A DNA stretch of 64,000 nt, taken from Bremia lactucae (taxonomy: Eukaryota; Oomycota; Peronosporomycetes; Peronosporales; Peronosporaceae). A model generated the notes under the pieces. It saw only the letters and a list, made by a program, of their open reading frames with translations, was not told the DNA's origin and did not search any database. The DNA lies in the NCBI RefSeq assembly GCF_004359215.1, contig NC_090627.1, positions 1,306,659-1,370,658 on the forward strand, read 5' to 3'. A program made the position numbers and the translations under genes. Below, piece by piece: positions 55,865 through 64,000 of the stretch (the first letter of the stretch is position 1; each line of letters starts with the position of its first letter).

Positions 55865-55989
55865 CGAGCTAATCGGGGCTAGGTTCTGTTTATTCTCACC
55901 TCCTTGAGGTTCAACAGAGCCAAGGTCTTCCCCAGTAGGGCGCCCCGCACCTACTGGGTATCGACGTTTCCCGCACCGTACCAGATCTC

Positions 55990-56240
55990 TGGTCTAGGTC
56001 GGAGTTGGAGCTCTTTCAGCTTTACGCGAATTTCGAAGAGGGCAGGTAGGCGTAAATGTTTCGTGCTTCCGCACAAGGCTTCGTACCGCATGAAAGCTTC
56101 AAGCCTTGCATGCAGGACCTCTGATCCTTGGGAAATAATAAATTACACGTGCTCAAGCCCGAATAAGGTTTTGAGCTTGTCATAAGCGGCGCGTTGCGCT
56201 TCTGACAATTCTGAAACCTCTTCTATTTTCGTGAGAAATT
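55990..56240 (-). pseudogene. Gag remnant of family A copy 3
   Basis: Only the gag start (minus codons like MEEVSELSEAQRAAYDK near 56220-56170) and a piece near the nucleocapsid (CGSTKH region, about 56070-56000) remain, joined at about 56080. The capsid domain is deleted. Confidence 0.65.
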
Positions 56241-56286
56241 AGTCTTGTAAAGACTCAGGCGTAGATTGACTACGAGTGCTACCAGG

Positions 56287-56767
56287 TGTAGCGGAGCTAC
56301 CTCGCCCCTAAAGTCAGAGGAAGACTTTCAGACTCAGAGAGTCACTTAGTTCTATCAAACTAATGGGTTTAACAACTCAGAGAGCCGTACAACCTATCAA
56401 AGCTTAAGGAATCTTAGTTCAAGGGATTCCGGGTCGTAGAACCAAGTGGCAACTAGTGCTCAAGAGGATAAACCTTAGAAAGGCTTCTATCGCTTACAGA
56501 TCAATGCGCAAGCCTTAAGAAGGCACTTAACGCTTTAAGATCAAAAGGGGAACTGAACTTTATATAATTATTTGAATCCAAAAACCTTACCCTAGCTAAT
56601 TAAAATAATAGATTTTGGCCGCTAGATTATATCTGGCGGCGACCACATTTATTACCCATAATAAATGGGGATTAAAGTAACTGACTATTTTAAATTAGAT
56701 AAAGGGTATTTTACCCATAAAGTAAATGTACCACATCAACGGTCTCCAACCGATGTGTGCCCCATTA
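56287..56767 (-). repeat. 5' LTR of family A copy 3
   Basis: 481 bp from TGTAGCGGAGCTACCTCG to GTGTGCCCCATTA, the most complete LTR of this family along with 23819-24299. Confidence 0.85.
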
Positions 56768-57458
56768 AAGTTTTGACTTAGAAAAATCATTATAAATTAC
56801 TGTATAGTCACTCATTGCTTATCGCTCACTCCCGCGTCTAGCAGCGATTAGCCGGATTGGTTTAAAGCCGTCAATCAATCAATGAACAAAACATTCATAT
56901 TACTGTCACAATATCACTATATATGGTAATGAACCGACATAGCCACCTTTTGTTTATTTGTCATTGATTGAGAACTACGGTCGGATGATAGCTTAACATT
57001 AAATAAAAACTTAAGTCTGGTGACAACGTATTTCTTATTGTATGAGTCGTTCCCCTGCATCGCAAAATCAACAGTTATTCCTATAGCGTCTTTTGTGTCG
57101 CTATACCCCTAAAATGATATTAGAAGACCGGCTAAGCCAAACACCCTTAAAATCTACCTCTGTATTGATGAAAGAGAGATTATTAGAGTGTTTGGCTGAA
57201 CTAGTGTAATATGTGTGGCTGCCCATGGTCACAGGGAAGCCGTTTTAATGTTTGGCGAAGCTTAGTGCCCTTCGTCACCCACCATAAGCGCAAGCATGCT
57301 ACACATTCCTTGTGTTTCAGTATTTTTCGAGTAATTTCTTTGTTGACACACCATGTTGCTATCCGACAAAGAAATTATTCTTATTTTTTTAATTTGAATG
57401 CCGGCGTTCCAAGCTATTAAAGTTCAAAAAGTTTGCGCAAAAGCTTCTCGTATTTAGT
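56768..57458. repeat. Mostly unassigned, with an E-type LTR fragment
   Basis: About 56800-56960 resembles the middle of the E-type LTR (AGCGATTAGCCGG, CAATCAATGAACAAAAC, CACAATATCACTATATATGG). The rest shows no gene. Confidence 0.45.
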
Positions 57459-57942
57459 CCAGGCACCAAGAAGTTGCTACCATTACACTAGTACTGACAA
57501 TAAAACTAGTCGTCTAAAATGATATAGTGAATGTGGGGTGCCTCGATTACTTAACGTATACTGACGAGCATTACAAGGTCACAAGAAGCCAAGAAGTCTT
57601 AGCTACTAGAGGTCGATATTATGGCTTTACGATCGATAAAAATTGAGACTGTAATGACTTTAATATATAAATAATTAACTGTGTGAAGCGCCTCCTGGCG
57701 CACCGCTAATCGTGTCTTGTACGAATGACGGAATTGATTTCAAACTTAAATCATTATACCAACAGAACTAATGTCTTATTGCGTCAATATTACCAAATTT
57801 GGTAATTTTGGAACTATTAAGTCAAGATTAATAAGAGCTAATAGTTATGTACTTCTTTATACATTTCCTCGTATTGAAAATAATGTTTATTATAGCTCTC
57901 TCTATAGGCAATAATATTTATGTAATGAGACACCCCGTTATA
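57459..57942. repeat. E-type LTR, solo
   Basis: It has AGGCACCAAGAAGTTGCTAC at its diverged start and ends GAGACACCCCGTTATA. It is similar along its length to 8986-9492 and 59847-60351. No gag is seen beside it. Confidence 0.7.
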
Positions 57943-58959
57943 TGGTTTCACTAACCAGCTTTCTTACTAAAGTCTATATGGACGACTAAGTAGAGTTAGC
58001 TGGGTTCTAAAAGACATCAGATCAAGCTCTACACGCATCTTCTTGCAATAAGAATGTCGGGAGTCTTAAATATGACGGCGTCATATCGACAACTTTAGAC
58101 CTCAAGTATAACAGTTGCACCACTTCCATGCTGTCCACAAACTTTATATGTTGAGTTATTTGATCAACTAGTGATGCACGTCTGGAAAATCATATGGAAG
58201 GTTTCGGTAAGTATTTAAAGCGGCCTTAAACTTTTATGTCATCACGGTGGAAAATTCCATTGGTTGCATATGGTCAATGTTTTATATAACAACACACCCT
58301 TATAAAAGGGACTGCTTTAACAAAAAATCGATAGTTTGCCACTTCTTTGCGCATATTGAAATAACGTTTTATAATATGTGCCGTTCTTTGCTCAAGTATA
58401 TAATTTGTAATTTTTTTCATATTCGAGAAGAGTGTCATTTGCGACAGCGATGCCATTTTAACAAAAAAGGACATGATACCTGCTAGTGAACGTCTGTCTA
58501 GCTCCTTACATGATGTAAACTGCGACTAGCTAGGCTTATTGAAAGCACGTGAGATTTCGAACTTGTTAAAAAGGTGCACAGCTTGACAGAATCGACGGAT
58601 GCCAGCGCTTGCACGGAGTGAATATTCAGCAAATCGTGGCTCAGAAATACGGTAGAAATACTTCGAATGGTTGCATTTTTTTGATTTAGAAAGTGTTCTG
58701 GGTTCCTTTCTGTAGTGGCCCATTCGCGAGCTTAGGGTTTTTGAAAGCTAGAAACCTAAATAGTGGTTGACAAAAGATCACGTGGATATCTGAAATCTGC
58801 CCAATTTTTTTTTTGAAATCCATGGGGCTTATTTATTTAACTACCTTACTCGTCAGCGTTAGCGAGTTGAATGCAACGAAGTCATTCGTCTAATTTTATT
58901 TTGTTCATAAATAATCTATTAACGCGGAATAAACTTTGTGAAAGATCTCAGGCATTGCC
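57943..58959. other. Intergenic, nothing firm
   Basis: AT-rich. Codons for QQIVAQKYG at about 58625-58650 may be a tiny Copia RT scrap like that at 5985. No gene. Confidence 0.4.
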
Positions 58960-60351
58960 TAAACACAGGGCTGCGCCGAAGGCTCCGGGGGCAGGCCAGG
59001 GCTCTCTTTAAGAACGCCTGGCGATCCTTGCGGTTCGTGCTCTAGTAACTCGATGCATGCATACAGCATGGCACCTCGGATAGCCGAAAGCACCTTTTCG
59101 ATGCTCGCAAATGCGTTGGCGCAAAGAAAGCGGATGCATGTATCCAAAAGGTGGTCGTAGTGCTAGCGATATCGTTTCGCGCTGCTGACAGACCACATCG
59201 TTCCGATCAGCCCATAGCTTGGTTTGACAAATCGTTGGGAGAATGTGCCAGATTCGCTTCCACATCCGTTCAGCCGCTTCCCAATCCTCATGAAAACGGT
59301 CCGCTAGGATTGTCCTTCGGTTCGCGGGAATGCTAACGACGCACCTTCTGCACACGCACTAAAATACTGTTGGGTCCACTGGCGAGGTTTACGCTCCCCA
59401 TCCAGTGCCTGATCAGCTTGTCCCCTGGAGGCGGCACGTAGTGCTGCGGTAGTCTAACTGTGCCCACCTCTTCATTTTTAGCCGCCCTTGTATACTCGAG
59501 TTAATTCATCCCAAAGTATTTTCGTGACGACAAGCATGAGGACCTATCCCTCGGCAATGTCACATGAAGAGCACGTCGTTCCACATGCTGTCCCCGGCCT
59601 ATTGCCGACCCGAACACGCTGAAATCCCTGTCCATCGGTTGTTCCTTGGCATCTTGTGCCCACCTCTAGCTTAGCACGCAGGTCCACCAATCTTTCTTTC
59701 GGTATCCGTGGCATCGCCTCTGCCTTCTCTAATTTTTCACCTTGTAGACTACTGGCCCTTTCGCGACTAGCATCTGTCCTAGGCCCCGCGGCCGCGCAAG
59801 CAACATTATTCATTGGGCTCATAATCGTTAAAATGGAAGGAAGCCGTGTAACGGGGCACACTTTGCTAGTACTGATAACAGTACTAGTCAACCTACACTG
59901 GTTACAGTGAAGGTGGGGCGACTCGACTACTTCACGTACACGACGTGCAGAGGAAGCTTCTTAGTAGCTAAGAAGTCGTAGCTACTAAAGGTAAATTCTA
60001 AGGCTTTGGAATAGAGAAAAAGTAAAATGTATTAGTATTAGTATATTATGTTCCTACGTACCGATCTTCTATCTACTACTGATTTTATTATATTTATAAC
60101 CATAGCGCCTACTTGCGCACTGCACAATCGTGACTTGTGACGATAAATGGGGTTGATCCAAACTTAAATTTATTAACCACTAGATTTAATGTCTTATTGC
60201 GTCAATTTTATCAAATTTGTAATATTGGAATTATTAAGTAAGAATAAATATAGATAATAATTTTGCACTTTTTTAATATTTCCTCTCATAGACGATAATA
60301 TTTATTATCCCTCTTATTGGAGTTATTTTTTTCTGTTACGAAACACCGTCA
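58960..60351 (-). mobile_element. Gypsy element E4 remnant (gag and 5' LTR)
   Basis: A 505 bp E-type LTR (59847-60351) is followed on the minus strand by decayed gag-like frames (59891-59544 with ASSLQGEKLEKAEAMPRIPK, and 59355-59008 with NRRTILADRFHEDWEAAERM). Pol is missing. Confidence 0.6.
59847..60351 (-). repeat. 5' LTR of element E4
   Basis: Starts TGTAACGGGGCACACTTTGC and ends GTTACGAAACACCGTCA, a changed form of the usual ACACCCCGTTACA end. Confidence 0.75.
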
Positions 60352-61621
60352 AAGGATGAAGAAGTTTTCTGCCTCTGCATAAAACTTGAGGAACTACATT
60401 TATGCTCTCCGAATAGTTTTTGCAAGAAAAGCAAAAAAAAAATATTGTATGGTTTAGCGGGGATGAGCAATGAAGTATTGAAGAAATGATAAAGTGATAT
60501 GTGAAGGTCTTATAAGGTCTAGATAATCAAGTGTCGCAAGATTTATCTAAAAATTGGAAATGTACACATTTTACCGGGAACGCGAGATTGTAAATTCAAG
60601 ATGTTTTTACCTTTAAGAGAATATCATGAGAAGACTACATTTTTCATTTACGACATTCCGCGTACCTAGAACGAAAGGCTGTAACTTTTGTGAAGAATGG
60701 TAGCGAATTCATTGTATTTTATATATGTATATATGTGACCAATTGGTAATCACGATCACTTTCTTTTATTATGGTAGCTAATGTCTCTTGCTTTAATGAT
60801 GGAAATATATGTAGATTGTCAAATGAAATGTTGGACGTGGCAAAGCCATGAATGGCTAGCTTCGAAAAGCAAAGCATCGTGAATCGTAAGAACTCGCCCT
60901 TGGTTGCCGTTTGTGAAGTGCAACACAATCTCTGAAATTCCTGCACAGCTACACGAACCTATTATTGAATACTCCACACCTGTGCTAACTACACGATTAT
61001 CGAAGGCAACATTACTTGGCCGATCTAATTATACGTACAAGCCCTCAACAGTGACATAAACCGTGCCTTCATATAAGCAAAAACTAGTTCATGACTTATA
61101 AATTCTGTCACAAAAGATGATTAACATCTATCAAGCTCAAGATCGTTGCCGGCAGGGTCACAATGTTGTGAAATGCTTCTTCGCGGCCGACGCCTCAAAC
61201 AATGCCGAATGATTTCTTTTTTGCTTACACCTATTTCATGATTTCATTCTCCAGCATTCTTTATGTACACATTCAACGTTATGCCGTCTTGCAGAATCGA
61301 TGTTGTAAAAGCAAATTGATTAAATTCATTGTAATTCTTACAAAAATCGTCGTCTTATTTATTCAGCTCGCATTGGCATATAATTACTGTACCGCTAAAT
61401 AAATCAACCTAATTTTACATCAAATCCATCTTTTTCGTACATCGTGTATTCAGTATTTTTCCAAACGAAGTGGCTCCAGACGCCGCTTACATTGCGAAAG
61501 CGTGAGAAGCAGTATGAGAAACGATCGTGACTTATTATTGAATTGGCACAAAAGCAGCGACTATAGAAATATTATTTTTAAGTCGTAAGTTTCATGCACT
61601 TTTCGTGTACTGCTCCAAAGT
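60352..61621. other. Intergenic, no gene recognised
   Basis: Short open frames only (for instance 60946-60719 minus and 61202-61402 plus), all AT-driven and without family signs. Confidence 0.45.
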
Positions 61622-62110
61622 TTACATGTTTCGAAGCGCCTCTTCCTCCTCGTGTTCAAGTCGCATAGCTTCTTTAATAGCACGGCTCTCTGCATCGACC
61701 CATGCCTTTTCAATGTCGTCGTATTCAGCGGGATCCGCGAATTCAATTCCACGCATCTTGGAAAACTTTTCGAGAAAGCGATGGCTCTCGACCTGATCGT
61801 ACTTCTCAATGAGCATATTGTACGCATCCTCCTCTGGAATGCCTTGTTCGATAAGTGTAAGCTGCTCATCCGCGAATTCGAACGCCGTCTGACCGTCTAC
61901 CATGCCGTCGCGCTCCTTCATGTAAAGCGCGGCGAGTCGGTCCTGCGGAAACGTTATGACCGGCAACTTATCACGGTCCTGGCGCGGAATTGGCGGCGGT
62001 GGAAAGCGCTCGACCATTGATACCCACGAAGGTCGTCGCATGCCACCGTTGCGAGACAAGCCTTTCACAAGGCGGATCATAGCCATCGTGCGCTTGCGAG
62101 CGCGACCCAT
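61622..62110 (-). CDS. Probable mitochondrial small ribosomal subunit protein mS23 (Rsm25-like)
   Basis: 162 residues from ATG 62110; the open frame extends 25 codons further upstream but with no better start. The N-terminal part, MGRARKRTMAMIRLVKGLSR, then GGMRRPSWVSMVERFPPPPI and PQDRLAALYMKERDG, follows the mS23 pattern: a basic helix, a PxW, a Pro-rich FPP turn and a ExDRLRxxFY-like segment. The C-terminal half is acidic and helical (DDIEKAWVDAESRAIKEAMR, EHEEEEALRNM). mS23 sits in the body of the mitoribosome small subunit. I judge the family from pattern memory only; another mitochondrial protein remains possible. Confidence 0.55.
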   Translation of the reverse strand: MGRARKRTMAMIRLVKGLSRNGGMRRPSWVSMVERFPPPPIPRQDRDKLPVITFPQDRLAALYMKERDGMVDGQTAFEFADEQLTLIEQGIPEEDAYNMLIEKYDQVESHRFLEKFSKMRGIEFADPAEYDDIEKAWVDAESRAIKEAMRLEHEEEEALRNM

Positions 62111-62810
62111 ACTTAGGTCAATAATTAGTGGCCTCCCTCGGATATCGGCTATAAGAACCGTTTTGTAATTCTTATTGGATAACAACCTCCAGTAAATTGC
62201 AACTTAAATTTGACCCGAGAAGGTTTAATACAAGTCGTGACATACCGTTGGCATACATGTTTTCAATTGTAATCGTCAGGTTTTGGAGAGCCAACGTCAT
62301 GTCAAGATCAAGATGCCCCGCGAATGCTTTCTAAAGATAGCGTAGCTACCCATCGCCGCGTTCTTATATCATTCAGCCGTAAACATCTCATTTTTTTTCT
62401 GTCACGTGAACGAGGCCAAGACGCGGATAGTAGCTTCTTATCACGGTCTAGGTGAATACTTGGGTGGCCGTGGAACTTATAAGGGTCGGCGCTATTGATC
62501 ATTGCGAATGAACCCATCAAGAAAGATTTATAATCTTGTTCACGCTTGTGCACACACTCGTTCGTTTTGGAAAATTTTGAGTCAACACATTATATTAATT
62601 AAAGCATACTTCGAGGAATAATTAACCTATAAAGAGGATGCTGTCAGTTCCTGAACTCAAATGGTGCTGCAAAATACCAAATAATTTTAATTTAAAATAC
62701 TCGTGGTATAAATAGATGTTGGCTTGGAAAACTTTTCACGCTCCATTAAAAAAACAATTTTAACATTTACTAACAGGCGATATCAATCGTAACGACCCGT
62801 CCAGTCGACA
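62111..62810. other. Intergenic, no gene recognised
   Basis: It contains a minus frame of 81 codons (62553-62308) with no family signs, then AT-rich DNA. It holds the promoter of the mS23-like gene. Confidence 0.4.
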
Positions 62811-63976
62811 CCTTTTATGTAATAAATACAGACTGGCGCATAAATAACCAATTTCACAAAATATGTGATTCGACAAAATAATTGTAAGCAAAAGACAGAT
62901 GCCATCTAATTAAACGATCTAAAGTTCTCCTAATATTACACAATCCCCGTTAGGTACACTTGGTTAACTTAAGGGGATGGTCAATTACTTAAGCGGGGTA
63001 ATTGTACCTACCTCTTGGGTGAAATTCACATTGTGACAAACCCTTGTGTTTGTGATGCACATAGGTCCATTCACATTAGGAGGGATGACGGCTAGCGTCA
63101 TCCGTTACGCAAGGTATCTAGAAAGATACGCTCGCAATACATATTAGTGTTATCTACAGAGATGAATTTTTTGATTGGTAAAAATAAGTATCCATTTTTA
63201 ATACGATTAAATATAAAGTAGTCTGAAAACTACTTCCTACTTGGTAAGTGCGCACGAGGAGTCGGATTACCGCTCCCGTGACGACACTTTACTTGAGTAC
63301 TTAGTGCGTTGGGCGTGGTCGCTAAGGCGCCCAACACATCTACCTCACTGCACGCAAGAGAAGACGATCTAACCGCTTCCTCGCTATGCTAGGGTGTGTG
63401 TCTAAGTAGAGCGTGATCGAATAACGACGTACAAGCCTACACCCGTACACTCGAAACCTTTCATGTAATAAATACAAACTGGCGCATAAATAACCAATTT
63501 CACAAAATATGTGATTCGACAAAATAATTGTAAGCAAAAGACAGATGCCATCTAATTAAACGATCTAAAGTTCTCCTAATATTACACAATCCCCGTTAGG
63601 TACACTTGGTTAACTTAAGGGGATGGTCAATTACTTAAGCGGGGTAATTGTACCTACCTCTTGGGTGAAATTCACATTGTGACAAACCCTTGTGTTTGTG
63701 ATGCACATAGGTTCATTCACATTAGGAGGGATGACGGCTAGCGTCATCCGTTACGCAAGGTATCTAGAAAGATACGCTCGCAATACATATTAGTGTTATC
63801 TACAGAGATGAATTTTTTGATTGGTAAAAATAAGTATCCATTTTTAATACGATTAAATATAAAGTAGTCTGAAAACTACTTCCTACTTGGTAAGTGCGCA
63901 CGAGGAGTCGGATTACCGCTCCCGTGACGACACTTTACTTGAGTACTTAGTGCGTTGGGCGTGGTCGCTAAGGCGC
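62811..63976 (+). repeat. 646 bp tandem repeat with family B LTR, running into a gap
   Basis: 62811-63456 and 63457-63976 are almost identical (for instance one G/A change at 62833/63479 and one C/T change in the ATAGGTYCATT stretch). Each copy has the family B LTR signs: CCCGTTAGGTACACTTGG, GATGACGGCTAGCGTCATCC, and CGTGACGACACTTTACTTGA. The second copy is cut by N at 63977. Confidence 0.85.
62937..63440 (+). repeat. Family B LTR (first tandem copy)
   Basis: Matches 46665-47196 from the CCCCGTTAGGTACACTTGG part to GTGTGTGTCTAAGTAGAGCG. The start is approximate, near TTACACAATCCCC. Confidence 0.7.
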
Positions 63977-64000
63977 NNNNNNNNNNNNNNNNNNNNNNNN
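63977..64000. other. Assembly gap
   Basis: 24 N at the end of the window. Confidence 0.99.

Larger units (their letters stand above)
50986..56767 (-). mobile_element. Ty3/Gypsy chromovirus, family A copy 3
   Basis: Minus-strand element with 5' LTR at 56767-56287, a gag with a large internal deletion, then well-preserved protease, RT, RNase H, integrase and chromodomain. The 3' end lacks the LTR and is joined at about 50985 to copy 2 in opposite orientation. Its frames are the longest of the three copies. Confidence 0.88.

Noticed and set aside
60719..60946. 75-codon minus ORF
   Set aside because: AT-driven frame without motif or neighbours supporting it.
62308..62553. 81-codon minus ORF upstream of the mS23-like gene
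   Set aside because: No family signs and no splice route to the gene; likely chance.
1..63976. RXLR or Crinkler effector genes, expected in oomycete accessory DNA
   Set aside because: I looked for secreted starts followed by RxLR...EER or LxLFLAK patterns in the open frames and saw none that is convincing.
1..63976. CRISPR arrays, rRNA and tRNA genes
   Set aside because: No regularly spaced repeats other than the 19 bp minisatellite and LTRs, and no tRNA or rRNA signature was noticed by eye; a tRNA scan was not possible.

Overview
This window looks like nuclear DNA of an oomycete, most likely a downy mildew or Phytophthora relative (Peronosporaceae). That is inferred from several things together: compact eukaryotic genes with few, very short introns (65-80 bp, often starting GTGCG), small intergenic gaps, and dense Ty3/Gypsy retrotransposon debris of the kind common in these genomes. 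No bacterial operons, rRNA, tRNA or CRISPR array were seen. The window ends in an N gap at 63977-64000.

Layout. 1-11.4 kb is repeat DNA: the 3' part of a decayed plus-strand Gypsy element with its 3' LTR (1-5230), a Ty1/Copia reverse transcriptase scrap (about 5935-6330), and a decayed minus-strand Gypsy element with a 507 bp LTR (6781-9492). 11.8-22.1 kb is a gene island: a four-span membrane protein, the replication factor SLD5 (five exons), an unknown protein with an N-myristoylation motif, nucleoside diphosphate kinase, a seven-span membrane protein, the spliceosomal SART-1/Snu66 protein, an unknown acidic-tailed protein and a classical protein tyrosine phosphatase. 22.4-34.4 kb is repeat DNA with a 7 kb minus-strand Gypsy chromovirus (family A, 23819-30864) and fragments of other families. 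34.6-39.1 kb holds two tandem paralogues of a mitochondrial TCAIM-like (DUF4460) protein and a TMEM41-like VTT-domain membrane protein. 39.5-60.4 kb is again repeat DNA: a complete but dead Gypsy element (family C, 39548-45434), a plus-strand family A element truncated at about 50985, a minus-strand family A element (50986-56767), and LTR remnants. 61.6-62.1 kb holds a probable mitochondrial ribosomal protein mS23. A 646 bp tandem repeat containing an LTR runs into the gap.

How the parts relate. The host genes are unrelated housekeeping genes (replication, splicing, nucleotide metabolism, mitochondrial translation, membrane lipid handling, signalling). Gene pairs are convergent or divergent with gaps of 72 to about 360 bp, which suggests shared promoters. 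The retroelement part carries the less expected signals. Two unrelated Gypsy families have long open frames on the strand opposite to pol in the zone between pol and the 3' LTR. About 470 bp of the TMEM41-like gene's 5' flank is duplicated exactly on both sides of one retrotransposon. Large inverted arms of a family A element plus its flank lie about 14 kb apart. A near-identical 1.46 kb tract joins otherwise diverged element copies.
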